Source of the DNA: UBA9732 sp963599445
GTDB lineage: Bacteria > Spirochaetota > Spirochaetia > Sphaerochaetales > Sphaerochaetaceae
NCBI GenBank assembly: GCA_963599445.1
Contig: CAVBWZ010000009.1
Coordinates: 59,434-123,433 of the forward strand
DNA: 64,000 nucleotides
Direction of reading: 5' to 3'
Both the position numbers and the translations under genes were made by a program. Position 1 is the first letter of the stretch; every line of letters starts with the position of its first letter. Positions 55,603-64,000 of this stretch are shown here, piece after piece. Under the pieces are notes generated by a model. That model had not been told where the DNA came from and did not search any database. It saw nothing but the letters and a program-made list of their open reading frames with translations.

Positions 55603-57069
55603 ATGCCATACGAACTGTCTGCAGAGACAACCGAATACGAATTCAAGGTCGCACTTGAAACAAAGAAGCCAAAGAGTTGGCTGAAAAGCGTCTGTGCCTT
55701 CGCAAACGGAATTGGAGGCACACTGATCTTTGGAATAGACGACGATAGAAACATAGTGGGACTCTCCAAACCACAGGAAGATGCAGAGAAAATCAGCAGA
55801 CTCATAAAGGACAGAATCACACCAACACCCGATTTCAAATTGGAACCTGAAATCATAGAAGGCAAGACCATTCTGAAAGCCATAGTCAAAACGGGTCGCT
55901 CGACACCCTATTACTACCATGCAGACGGAATAATGGAGACATACATAAGGATTGGGAACGAAAGCACAATTGCCCCTAGCAACATTGTAAACGAACTTAT
56001 ATTGAAAGGAACAAACCAATCGTTCGATGCTCTGATTACGGGAGAGAAGAAAGAGGACTACAGCTTCACCCTACTTTCCGCCACATATAGGGAACGGACA
56101 GGTTTGACACTTGAAGCTTCTGATTTCATATCGTTTGGCTTGTCCGACAACATGGGGCATCTGACGAATGCCGGACGCCTCTTTGCAGACCAACACATAG
56201 TCTACAACTCCAGAATCTTCTGCACTCGTTGGAATGGGCTCTCCAAAGGCTCGATATTCGACGATGCCATAGATGACAAGGAATACGAAGGCAATCTTAT
56301 ACAACTGCTGCAAAATGGAAGTCTTTTCATCTTGAACAACTCCAAGGTGAGGTTTGAGAAAAAGGACTTCTACAGAGAGGACAAGCCGGACTACTCGACA
56401 AGAGCTGTAACGGAGGCCATCGTAAACGCATTGATACACAGAGACTACATCGTAATGGGAGCAGAAGTGCACATAGACATGTATGATGACCGCCTTGAAA
56501 TAACATCGCCAGGCGGCATGTTTGGAGGCAAACCAATACAGGAACGCAAGCTTGAGGAAATAGAATCGGAAAGGAGGAACCCCATAATAGCAGACCTTTT
56601 CCATCGCATGAAATTCATGGAGCGAAGGGGCAGCGGCATAAAGAAAATCCTTGAAGAAACCTCCAAGCTTCCAGGCTACGAGGAAAGCAAGAAACCGGTT
56701 TTCCGCTCAAGTCAAAATTTCTTCACCGTCATTCTGAAAAACATGAACTACAATGCTGAGAATGCAACGGCAGGGCAAGTCACCCTCCAAGTCACCCCCC
56801 AAGTCACCCTCCAAGTCACCCCCCAAGTCACCCCCCAAGTCACCCCCCAAGTCACAGTGCAGGAAAAGATACTGGCTTTCTGCTCAGAGCCAAGAAGCAG
56901 GAGGGAAATCATGGAGCACTGCGGATACAAAGACAAGAAGAGCTTCGTAAGCCTTTATCTCGCACCCCTTCTAACATCAGGGACCCTTAGAATGACAATC
57001 CCAAACGAACCCACAAGCCGCTTGCAGAAATACGTAACAACGAAAGACCAACAAGAAAAAAAGTTGTAG
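55603..57069 (+). CDS. AlbA_2/HATPase_c_4 ATP-binding regulator with VTxQ repeats
   Basis: 488 residues from ATG 55603 (GGAG upstream). Residues 5-130: AlbA_2 (Schlafen-like) domain, ETTEYEFK and AFANGIGGTLIFGIDDD. Residues about 265-375: GHKL-type HATPase_c_4, with EAIVNALIHRDY, SPGGMFGG and RRNPIIADLFHRMKFMERRGSGIKKI. A repeat tract of VTLQ/VTPQ tetrapeptides (about 393-420) precedes a C-terminal winged helix. Such proteins are common, often in mobile or defence regions, with undefined regulatory roles. Follows the hpf terminator; no further gene for 580 bp. Confidence 0.83.
   Translation: MPYELSAETTEYEFKVALETKKPKSWLKSVCAFANGIGGTLIFGIDDDRNIVGLSKPQEDAEKISRLIKDRITPTPDFKLEPEIIEGKTILKAIVKTGRSTPYYYHADGIMETYIRIGNESTIAPSNIVNELILKGTNQSFDALITGEKKEDYSFTLLSATYRERTGLTLEASDFISFGLSDNMGHLTNAGRLFADQHIVYNSRIFCTRWNGLSKGSIFDDAIDDKEYEGNLIQLLQNGSLFILNNSKVRFEKKDFYREDKPDYSTRAVTEAIVNALIHRDYIVMGAEVHIDMYDDRLEITSPGGMFGGKPIQERKLEEIESERRNPIIADLFHRMKFMERRGSGIKKILEETSKLPGYEESKKPVFRSSQNFFTVILKNMNYNAENATAGQVTLQVTPQVTLQVTPQVTPQVTPQVTVQEKILAFCSEPRSRREIMEHCGYKDKKSFVSLYLAPLLTSGTLRMTIPNEPTSRLQKYVTTKDQQEKKL
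56776..56859 (+). repeat. 12-bp in-frame tandem repeat
   Basis: Six copies of CAAGTCACCC(T/C)C plus a degenerate seventh. Each unit encodes Q-V-T-(L/P). Copy-number changes keep the frame and only lengthen or shorten the linker before the C-terminal winged helix. Confidence 0.95.
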
Positions 57070-57083
57070 ACCTATAAAAACCG

Positions 57084-57130
57084 CGGACTAAATGCACAGT
57101 CCGTGTTTAGTCCGTGTTTGTCCGCGTTTA
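57084..57130 (+). repeat. Inverted and tandem repeats after the AlbA gene
   Basis: CGGACTAAA (57084-57092) and TTTAGTCCG (57106-57114) form a 9-bp stem; AGTCCGTGTTT is tandemly duplicated (57098-57119) and followed by a third variant GTCCGCGTTTA. May end the AlbA transcript. The rest of 57131-57648 shows no recognisable gene, only AACAGCCCCAAGAGCCCC-type short repeats near 57500. Confidence 0.6.
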
Positions 57131-57648
57131 AGGCAACAATCATGGAGCGTTGCAGACACAAAAAAGGGCTCTTCACGTTTTTCTGTGGGATGAGCCTCTG
57201 ACGGATGGGCAGGAGATGCCTCATGGAAGCTATTAGTCGGCCGTCTCGGCATCCGATTCATACCCGAAATGACATGAAAACATCGAAAAGGCGCCTTTCT
57301 AGGCAAAACAATGCACACAAACAGCGAAAACAAGGCCTTTCATGTCATCATGATGCATCGCCTGTACATCTGGACGCTCCAGAGCGCTCTACTTCAACCG
57401 TCTTGAAGCGTCATGACCGACACAAGAGCCTCAACCGTCTCAAGAGCCACAGGCATCCTCTATTGTTTCAACGGTCTTCAACGGCCCAGTGAGCCCTAAC
57501 AGCCCCAAGAGCCCCAACAGCCCCAAGAAAGGATGCACCCAATCCCCCCAGCTTTCCGTGAAGAGTCGAAAATTTGGAAGTTCCGAATAACAGTAATCAA
57601 CAGATATCGGTTACAACCCATTTTGGGTCACCTGCACTGCATACGGGA

Positions 57649-59412
57649 TCATCTATCATTGCCAATCGAAACCCCAATATAAGCCTGCAGGTTCCCAAAT
57701 GTGCGACCAGCTTCGTTCCTGAAGTTCCATCTGTAGGAATAAGCCGCACCACCAGAGACGGAAAGCCAAGGTAGAATGCTGTACGAACCTTCAAGCGACA
57801 CGCAAAGAGTATGCTCAACGATACCCGTAAGCGCCATCCTGTTCACATCCTCGATCCCGTCTATGCCATCGAACGTGTAGTCCAGGACATTGTCGCCCCT
57901 TCCCTTCTCACCATGCGCCATATAGAACAAGGCCGATGTTATCGAATATTCCAACGGCTTTTCATACGTCCCTCCCACGGAAACAACGAAGCAGTCAGGG
58001 CCATACTTGTAGCCTGAATACGCAAGATCAGGGTCGTTCGACTCCGTCCTTGAATACCCCAAAAGGAAATCCTGGGACCAACAACGTCTATTGACCTCAC
58101 CATCTACATGATTCTTGTACTTATACTGAGTAACGTTCCCGTTTTCATCATAGAACTTGGAGTTCAAATACATGCCAGGCATGTTGTACACAGTCTCCGC
58201 ATAGACATTGAGAAGGCCACCAGCAAGGATATCGGTATACGAAACGTTGAGAAGGCCTCCAAATGCATTGGGTTCCGTGTATCCAAATCCAAGATAGCCC
58301 TCGGCCTCTCCCGGAATCTGGAACTGGTCCATTGTCACCTGCGCATACAACGACCATTTCTTCAAGAACGACCACGAGAAGTCAACGGATATCATGTTGT
58401 TTGCTTCCAATGTCGTCTCTTCATGGTAGTTGTAGTAGTTGTGCATCACCATGAAAGGATTGAGGTATCGGAAATCGAATGCTGTGTTCGTATCTATCAA
58501 GGTAATGAAAGACAAAGAGGCCTTGAAGGAGTCTACGGGAACGACTTCATACACAGTTGAATGTCTAAGCTCCCTGTAGTCAGAAAAACCAGTTGCATTC
58601 AGCTTCCAAGGATTGTCTATGGAAACACCATGGGACGAATCGAAATTGGTCAGAGTCAGAAACACAGAGGTCCTCTTCGTGTAGAACCCCAACTTCATGA
58701 ACTCCTGATATTCGTAGTTGTCGCCAATTGCAGTGTTGCCTGTATAGCCTTCACCTAGGGAGACGCTTCCTCTTCCAAGAACAAAGCTGAAACCAGCAGT
58801 GCCAAGGGAAATCCCCGCATCAAGAGGAAAATTCTGATGAGATGAAGCACCAAACAAGGAGAAATGTACAGGATCGTTCCAGTATGATGACTTCTCCCAT
58901 GCATAGGAAGCCTTTTGCTTATAGTCAAGGACCATCCTCCCATAGAAAAAGCCGCCAATCGTGTTCTCAAGCACCAGGGAAGCAGGTCGTCTATCCTTTT
59001 GGCCCTTTATGAACCAGTCCTGGTCTATGGCGTATTCAGGCTTTTCCTTTCCATTGGAACCATAGGGGGAACCTGTCTGGAAATAGACCTCTGGAGAAAG
59101 AACACCGGACAGCAAGACAGTCCCAAGATCATCTCCATAGACAAGGCCTTTGCTCTCAAGCTTCTCCTTTACAAATGCCAACAACTCGTTGTCTGGGGAT
59201 AAATGCCTTTCAGCACGTTCCAAAGCCAGCTCAAGTTGCGCCTGCGTCACAGGTCCGTTGCTGGAAGGGCCTGCAACCCCGGCATAATGGCACAACTGGT
59301 TCACCAGCAGCCACTCTTGGGATGAAACGGAATAGTATTTCTGGCCATTGGCGAACACTGGAATCGTAGCGATACAGCAAAAAACGAAAAGAAACACAGC
59401 AATCTTCTTCAT
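57649..59412 (-). CDS. Wzi-like capsule assembly outer-membrane protein (1)
   Basis: 587 residues from ATG 59412 (GGAGGG upstream). Signal peptide about 1-20 (MKKIAVFLFVFCCIATIPVFA). Early helical segment (about 40-95: EWLLVNQLCHYAGVAGPSSNGPVTQAQLELALERAERH), then strand-rich barrel with FVLGRGSVSLGEG, and a C-terminal GNLQAYIGVSIGNDR. Resembles capsule assembly protein Wzi (PF14052), an 18-strand barrel tethering polysaccharide. It is 24 bp downstream of a paralog, and upstream lie ATP-grasp and glycosyltransferase genes, supporting a surface polysaccharide role. Confidence 0.72.
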   Translation of the reverse strand: MKKIAVFLFVFCCIATIPVFANGQKYYSVSSQEWLLVNQLCHYAGVAGPSSNGPVTQAQLELALERAERHLSPDNELLAFVKEKLESKGLVYGDDLGTVLLSGVLSPEVYFQTGSPYGSNGKEKPEYAIDQDWFIKGQKDRRPASLVLENTIGGFFYGRMVLDYKQKASYAWEKSSYWNDPVHFSLFGASSHQNFPLDAGISLGTAGFSFVLGRGSVSLGEGYTGNTAIGDNYEYQEFMKLGFYTKRTSVFLTLTNFDSSHGVSIDNPWKLNATGFSDYRELRHSTVYEVVPVDSFKASLSFITLIDTNTAFDFRYLNPFMVMHNYYNYHEETTLEANNMISVDFSWSFLKKWSLYAQVTMDQFQIPGEAEGYLGFGYTEPNAFGGLLNVSYTDILAGGLLNVYAETVYNMPGMYLNSKFYDENGNVTQYKYKNHVDGEVNRRCWSQDFLLGYSRTESNDPDLAYSGYKYGPDCFVVSVGGTYEKPLEYSITSALFYMAHGEKGRGDNVLDYTFDGIDGIEDVNRMALTGIVEHTLCVSLEGSYSILPWLSVSGGAAYSYRWNFRNEAGRTFGNLQAYIGVSIGNDR

Positions 59413-59436
59413 TTCATCCCTCCGTCTAAAGAACAA

Positions 59437-61245
59437 TCAATAAGCCAGCTTAACACCAACCTTGAGGTTCATGGTAAAATCCGTCGCCCAATCACCCCAG
59501 GAAAGAATCCTTCCGGGGTTATACTCATACCCCTCTGAAGAGGTTCTGACTTCAGGTTCAAACGACCTGCTTGTCTCTATGATGCCATTGAGACCAACGA
59601 CGACGGACATTGGAATCCTTGTTGGAAAGCTCTTCTCAACCTCCACTTCAATGTCCACGATGTTGTTCCAGATATTGCCAAAGAAATCCCTGCTGTAGTA
59701 CTGCCCCCACTTTTCACCGTTAAAGGAATCGAAAGCCCCATAGTTCATGAAGGTAAGCATGTCCGTGCCGGTCTTCTTGGTTGCATACTGGGCACTTCGC
59801 ATTTGGTCCTTGACCACCGTAGAAAGCTTCCATCCACCATCAATTGTGGTATCGAATGCAAGAAGGAACTCAAGGGAATCGGGGTTGAGTGGGTAGCCAA
59901 TGTTCTGCCCTTTGTTGACGTATGCGGTCGTGTATGGGACGTCTGCGAACAGCTTGGCCTTGTCTTCGTAGTGGGAGCCAAAGAAGGCGGATACGTATGT
60001 GACCTGGGTCCTCAGCTCAGAGAACGAACCAAACGGCAACGCGAACTTGCCTCCAGCCTGAAGCGCAATTATGTTTCTAGCACAGGAGAACGGTTTGCTG
60101 AACGAATAGAGTTCGTCGAAGGAGAACGCTGCATACAGCTCCCCAAACCTGGGGTTCACGTAGGATATATCAAGACCTGCAACTACGTTGTCATAGTCGC
60201 CAAGGCTGTTCTGGCTGAACATATATATCGTAAGAGGGTTGAGGTATGAAAGCTCGAACCTCTTGCGCCATACCACACTTTCCCATACCCCAAGCTTTGC
60301 TCCGTAGAAAGGCCCAAGCTCGACCCTGTGCATGCTTATGTTGTTGGAATACCTACCAGTCTTGTCGTCCATGTTCTCGGACGGCCACTCAACACCATTG
60401 ACAGAGTTCAATGAGGCCTGCCCCAACGATGCTGTCATTACCGAATACGAAAACCAGTCAGCAGGGACCAAAGACAGTTCAAAGCCATCGAACACACGCG
60501 CAGAACCAGCTACGGCAAAGTTGTTCACTCCAGGGCCCCAGTCTCTCTTGACAGCACCAATCCTCATGGAAACGACATCGTCTCCAAGGCTTGTGGAAAT
60601 CTCAGGGAAAGCCTCTATTCCAAGGAAGAAACGCCCGTCTGGAAGGGTTTTAAGCCTGTCTCCATTTGCAAAGAGATCCATATAGAAACCATCGGTGGAG
60701 AACAAAAGCTCTGTAGGCAGATATGCGTTTGGATCTATCCTATCGAGATTTAGCTTGAAATTGAGGTCATACGAAACTGCATTGAAAAGGTTTCCATTTA
60801 TGTATGCAGTCATGCTGTTCCTGGAATCAAAGACTTTTTTGCCGTTGTTACCAAGACCTGCAATCTGAGCGGAGGAAACACTACCACCCAAGGTAGTGGT
60901 TCCAAACCCACTTGAGGACCTGAAAAAACCAATCGAGGATTTGTCAGTCTGTGACACGGAGCCGTCCTCGAGGCCATATTGCTGATCGAACGAAGCCAGA
61001 ATCTCGTCTATGCGGGCTTTCTCAGAAGAAGAAACCAACTCGGAATCCCTCATGACCCCAAGCAGTCTTCTCACTGTGTTGAGATTATAGGGTTTGACAT
61101 CCATCTGAGCATCAAGGATTCCCCGGAGCTCTCCAACCTCTATTACACGATACGCCTCATTGTCCAACGGAACGGAATGGAACTGCGTAGCGAACAAGGC
61201 GCAACATACCACGGCAACAAACAATACAGCAAAGAACCTCTTCAT
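59437..61245 (-). CDS. Wzi-like capsule assembly outer-membrane protein (2)
   Basis: 602 residues. Signal peptide about 1-19 (MKRFFAVLFVAVVCCALFA). N-terminal helical region (about 35-95), then barrel-like sequence with VKRDWGPGVNNFAVAGSARVFDGFELSLVP, a Wzi-type motif (RDWGPG), and ...YLNPLTIYMFSQNSLGDYDNVVAGLDISYVNP; the paralog has the matching RYLNPFMVMHNYYNYHEETTLEANNMISVDFSW. Ends TMNLKVGVKLAY, as expected for a BAM substrate. SD AAAGGAG; ATGA overlap with the ATP-grasp gene. Likely tethers or transports polysaccharide at the outer membrane. Confidence 0.75.
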   Translation of the reverse strand: MKRFFAVLFVAVVCCALFATQFHSVPLDNEAYRVIEVGELRGILDAQMDVKPYNLNTVRRLLGVMRDSELVSSSEKARIDEILASFDQQYGLEDGSVSQTDKSSIGFFRSSSGFGTTTLGGSVSSAQIAGLGNNGKKVFDSRNSMTAYINGNLFNAVSYDLNFKLNLDRIDPNAYLPTELLFSTDGFYMDLFANGDRLKTLPDGRFFLGIEAFPEISTSLGDDVVSMRIGAVKRDWGPGVNNFAVAGSARVFDGFELSLVPADWFSYSVMTASLGQASLNSVNGVEWPSENMDDKTGRYSNNISMHRVELGPFYGAKLGVWESVVWRKRFELSYLNPLTIYMFSQNSLGDYDNVVAGLDISYVNPRFGELYAAFSFDELYSFSKPFSCARNIIALQAGGKFALPFGSFSELRTQVTYVSAFFGSHYEDKAKLFADVPYTTAYVNKGQNIGYPLNPDSLEFLLAFDTTIDGGWKLSTVVKDQMRSAQYATKKTGTDMLTFMNYGAFDSFNGEKWGQYYSRDFFGNIWNNIVDIEVEVEKSFPTRIPMSVVVGLNGIIETSRSFEPEVRTSSEGYEYNPGRILSWGDWATDFTMNLKVGVKLAY

Positions 61246-62153
61246 CTTTCAACTCCTTTCACCTCGTCCAAGTCGAGGAGTCCCCCAATCTTTTCATCCC
61301 ATTCTGGAGGAGAGAACGGTATATACCCACCATAATGATAGAACGTCAGCTCCCCAACGTATACTTTCCCGTTAACCAGATACATGTCAACTCGTAGAAA
61401 CGGAATTCCATGTGAAAGCACCTGCGCAATCCGCTTCATCTCCTCAAAACAGGAAGGCTTCTCCGGCATTGAATCAGTCTGGTCGTCATCCATTTGGAAA
61501 GGCAATCTATTGAAATTCGCATCCAAAATGACCTGGGAAGGGATGCTTGATGTCTCGCTCATAATGTACAGGAACTCGCACTTCCCATTGAAACAGAAGA
61601 ACTTATAGTCCGTAAGGGCCTCGTTTCCGTCAGACAGGAACTCCTCCACGACAATCTTTGGCGCAATATCCTTATACTGCCATTCCCTTGTCGTTTTGTA
61701 GTAGTTTCTACGAAGACTACGGGTCATGGCCTTCCTGGCCGCTTTGAAATCAAAGGCCGCCTTGTCTCTGCACACGATATAGCTCCCGCTGTCATGGGAC
61801 GTCTTCATCACGAATTGGGAAGGCAACCCATCTAGCCCGATTTCATTGAAACCACCATATACACCAACGAGCGGAACCGTATAGCCGCAGCCGAGCCTAT
61901 CCTCAACGAAACGGCGCATTCCAACTTTATCCGCCATTGTGGTGTACATTGGATTGTGGTCATAGAGCTTAAGCCACTGCAGCTTCTCCGTAAACGTCTT
62001 TGGATTGTCCAAGTTGAGACTCTTTCCCATCCTTAGCCTGTAAATCAACTTTATGAACGATTCGTCTGGCAAGAACCACAACGAACGATAGAAAAGAGAT
62101 ATAGCATTCTTGCCAAGAATTCTCTTGAGCTTCTTTATTCTTCCCTCTTCCAT
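61242..62153 (-). CDS. TupA-like ATP-grasp protein
   Basis: 303 residues. PKTFTEKLQWLKLYDHNPMYTTMADKVGMRRFVEDRLG and VMKTSHDSGSYIVCRDKAAFD are typical of TupA-like ATP-grasp enzymes found in polysaccharide and teichuronopeptide clusters; ATP-grasp residues appear in KIVVEEFLSDGNEALTDYKFFCFNGKCEFLYI and PFLRVDMYLVNGKVYVGELTFYHYGGYIPFSP. Probably links an amino acid or carboxylate to a surface sugar. Overlaps the Wzi-like gene by 4 bp and follows the glycosyltransferase by 5 bp. Confidence 0.85.
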   Translation of the reverse strand: MEEGRIKKLKRILGKNAISLFYRSLWFLPDESFIKLIYRLRMGKSLNLDNPKTFTEKLQWLKLYDHNPMYTTMADKVGMRRFVEDRLGCGYTVPLVGVYGGFNEIGLDGLPSQFVMKTSHDSGSYIVCRDKAAFDFKAARKAMTRSLRRNYYKTTREWQYKDIAPKIVVEEFLSDGNEALTDYKFFCFNGKCEFLYIMSETSSIPSQVILDANFNRLPFQMDDDQTDSMPEKPSCFEEMKRIAQVLSHGIPFLRVDMYLVNGKVYVGELTFYHYGGYIPFSPPEWDEKIGGLLDLDEVKGVER

Positions 62154-62158
62154 CTCAT

Positions 62159-63232
62159 CTACTCCAAGAGAGAAAGATATTCGTCTACGACTATCTTCCT
62201 GTCGAACCTGTCTTCGACGATCCTACGCCCGTTTTCGCCCATTTTGGTCCTCTCTTCGTTTGGTAGCGAAATGAACCTCTTGAGAACAGACTCCAGATTA
62301 TCCACATCCTTTGCACTGCAGTAGAAGCCATTCACCCCGTCCTCCACTATCTCCTTGCAGCCAGTCCTTGGAGTACATATCACAGGCCGACCTGTAGCAC
62401 ACGCCTCAAGAATGACGTTGGACAAACCCTCAGGATGATATGTAGGAAGGACAAGGCAACTCGCCTCTTTGAGGAAATCTCTGGAATCCGCAAGCTCTCC
62501 GTCATAGCGAAGCTTCCCTTCTTCAACCAACATCTTGACGGCATCCCTGTATTTGTCGTCCATTGTTCCAGCTGCAATGAATTCTACATCAGCTGAAGCC
62601 ATATCATTTGCACACTGCAGGAACTCGGAAACGCCCTTGGCTTCAATGAATCTTCCAAGAAATGCAAACACCGTTCGCTCCCCTGCTGGGTATGGTTGCA
62701 ACTTGAACTTTCCAAGGTTTATGCCGGAACCTGGAACGACAACGGAATTCTTGAAACCAATATTGTTCTTCTTGAAATACTCACGGTTGTCCTCGTTCTG
62801 GAACACGACGCATTTGGCCTTTGGCATGACACGCCTATGCAGGAACATAAGAAGTTTCTTGAGCTTCCCTTCTTTCTCAAGCTCTCCAAGACCCGTGATC
62901 ATTGGAACGTATGGAATGTGCCTCTTCTTTGCAACCAGACCTCCATAGAGATTCATCTTTATGGTGAAGGAGAACACGATGTCAGGCTTTTCGCTCTTCA
63001 TTATTGCAGAATAGGTTCCAATGAGCTTAAGCTCCTCTTTGGGGTTCGTCCCCTTTCCATGGAACGGAACGTCAATGATCCTACAGATTTTCTCAAGTTC
63101 ATCGCGTTTCGAGGCATCGTCAACATCACACACGACGACAACCTCATGTCCTTTTGACACAAAGGCCTCAATGATCTCCTTCCTGAAGTTGTATGTATAT
63201 GAAATGAGATTCGAAAGAACAAGTATCTTCAT
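62159..63232 (-). CDS. Glycosyltransferase family 1/4
   Basis: 357 residues. GT-B fold: N-terminal MKILVLSNLISYTYNFRKEIIEAFVSKGHEVVVVCD and C-terminal LGRFIEAKGVSEFLQCANDM plus the nucleotide-sugar site HPEGLSNVILEACATGRPVICT (E-x7-E type). Cytoplasmic face of the inner membrane, adding a sugar to a lipid-linked oligosaccharide. SD AAGGAAGG before ATG 63232; overlaps the upstream GT2 stop by 4 bp. Confidence 0.93.
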   Translation of the reverse strand: MKILVLSNLISYTYNFRKEIIEAFVSKGHEVVVVCDVDDASKRDELEKICRIIDVPFHGKGTNPKEELKLIGTYSAIMKSEKPDIVFSFTIKMNLYGGLVAKKRHIPYVPMITGLGELEKEGKLKKLLMFLHRRVMPKAKCVVFQNEDNREYFKKNNIGFKNSVVVPGSGINLGKFKLQPYPAGERTVFAFLGRFIEAKGVSEFLQCANDMASADVEFIAAGTMDDKYRDAVKMLVEEGKLRYDGELADSRDFLKEASCLVLPTYHPEGLSNVILEACATGRPVICTPRTGCKEIVEDGVNGFYCSAKDVDNLESVLKRFISLPNEERTKMGENGRRIVEDRFDRKIVVDEYLSLLE

Positions 63233-64000
63233 GCGCCTTCCTTTGCGACTCCTTTGATTTTCCAATAAAGCTTCTTTAGTCCGTCATTCAATATGATAAA
63301 ACGCCATAAAAACTGCCTCAAACTACAACTGGAAACGAACTGTCTCTTTCTGACAATCCTCTTCAGTTCAACAAAGTCCGCACAAGCTGTATTACCATGC
63401 GAAACATAGTCTATCGCCATGTTGACGTAAGACAGATAGAGAAAGCTTTCTATGGCTGTTTTCACCATGACGTCTTTTTCCAACAAAGCTATTTCTTTCA
63501 GTTTTTCATAACCTTTTCTTTTATTAGGATTGATTCTATATGAGTAAGTCGCAGAATTGGGATTGGATTCATAATGATAGAGAGGGATATCATACCAGTA
63601 AACATCATTGCATTGTTTAAACAAATAATAGAAAAAGACCAAGTCCTCATAACATCTCAGAGTTTCATCATACCTCAGCTTTCCAAGGACAGTTCGTTTA
63701 ATCAGGCGCGTCCAAGAAAAACCTTGCATCAACCCATTAGCATCAAACATTTCCAACAAAGCCTTTCGCCCTGAGAATTTCTTCTTTTTCTTGCCATGAT
63801 TCAAAGGAGAACAACCACAAACAACGACATCTGAATCATTCTTCACTGCATTTTCATAAAGAAAAGAAAACATATTAGGTTCCACCCAATCGTCGCTGTC
63901 AACGAAACCAACATAATCACCAACAGCAACGGACAAAGCCAAATTTCGAGCAGCACTTACACCCTTGTTTTCTGTATGAATTGCCTTTATCCTAATATCC
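63229..64000 (-). CDS. Glycosyltransferase family 2, 3' part only
   Basis: Runs off the right edge; 256 codons are visible, N-terminal part missing. The first visible residues contain HTENKGVSAARNLAL followed by VGFVDSDDWVEPNMF: the N-x-G-x-x-x-A-R-N motif and the metal/nucleotide DSDDW motif of GT2 family enzymes. The C-terminal part is helical and basic. AT-rich with codon use unlike most of the window, suggesting recent acquisition of this part of the locus. First visible gene of the polysaccharide operon. Confidence 0.92.
   Translation of the reverse strand, partial: DIRIKAIHTENKGVSAARNLALSVAVGDYVGFVDSDDWVEPNMFSFLYENAVKNDSDVVVCGCSPLNHGKKKKKFSGRKALLEMFDANGLMQGFSWTRLIKRTVLGKLRYDETLRCYEDLVFFYYLFKQCNDVYWYDIPLYHYESNPNSATYSYRINPNKRKGYEKLKEIALLEKDVMVKTAIESFLYLSYVNMAIDYVSHGNTACADFVELKRIVRKRQFVSSCSLRQFLWRFIILNDGLKKLYWKIKGVAKEGA

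Noticed and set aside
57131..57648. Possible CRISPR array or gene in the 57.1-57.6 kb gap
   Set aside because: Repeats (AACAGCCCC, CAACCGTCT) are short, irregular and without uniform spacers; ORFs lack SDs and protein-like composition.

Overview
The window looks like chromosome from a diderm bacterium, most likely a host- or gut-associated member of the Spirochaetota. This is inference from gene content: the order lptC-lptA-lptB-rpoN, a patatin fused to an outer-membrane barrel, paired Wzi-like barrels, a FadL/TraF-like porin, YmdB, M18 aminopeptidase and G-tracts resembling treponemal phase-variable tracts. No rRNA or other decisive marker is present. GC is moderate and falls clearly in the glycosyltransferases at the right end. 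Genes are dense and on both strands.

Layout. 1-9.6 kb (mostly minus): start of a DnaQ-like exonuclease, a cysteine desulfidase family enzyme, an outer-membrane barrel with a lipoprotein, a ZIP metal transporter, an MFS transporter, an XRE regulator fused to a desulfoferrodoxin-like domain, an Fe-alcohol dehydrogenase and a MalK/UgpC-type ATPase. 9.7-13.1 kb: TSUP exporter, malic enzyme, and a lipoprotein with a G9 tract. 13.4 kb: tRNA-Leu(CAG). 14-22.5 kb: a seven-gene operon (aldolase, split transketolase, PfkB kinase, AfuABC/FbpABC-like ABC transporter) divergent from a DeoR regulator. 22.5-31.6 kb: glycerate kinase, orphan antitoxin, cytoplasmic pullulanase, polar amino acid ABC transporter, membrane protease and ion transporter. 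31.6-38.8 kb: MazG-like enzyme, MarR-MATE pair, HAD phosphatase, TetR/kinase-like/membrane-protein cluster, apt, GtrA, with two RNA-rich gaps. 38.8-48.4 kb: patatin, L-serine dehydratase, SDR, two coupled MATE pumps, an RseC-Nudix fusion and YmdB. 48.4-57 kb: lptC-lptA-lptB-rpoN, holA, lexA, M18 peptidase, hpf, an AlbA/HATPase regulator. 57.6-64 kb: a surface polysaccharide locus.

The strongest unusual signals are regulatory. (1) A full sigma-54 -24/-12 promoter at 38117-38133, preceded by two dyads built from the half-site TGTGAA at enhancer distance and followed about 78 nt later by a rho-independent terminator with no credible ORF between. This predicts a sigma-54-dependent small RNA, and that RNA carries an anti-Shine-Dalgarno-like stretch. 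A near-identical sigma-54 site lies inside lptC, upstream of lptA-lptB-rpoN. (2) A roughly 200-nt highly structured, possibly pseudoknotted element at 37195-37397 flanked by 11-bp direct repeats. (3) At least seven genes whose -10 box lies 6-9 nt before the ATG with no ribosome binding site, predicting leaderless mRNAs; two of these (lptC and ymdB) appear to share one self-complementary -35 hexamer. (4) Two G9 tracts, one in a lipoprotein gene and one against a tetR promoter.

All family calls come from reading the translated sequence; no database search was run.
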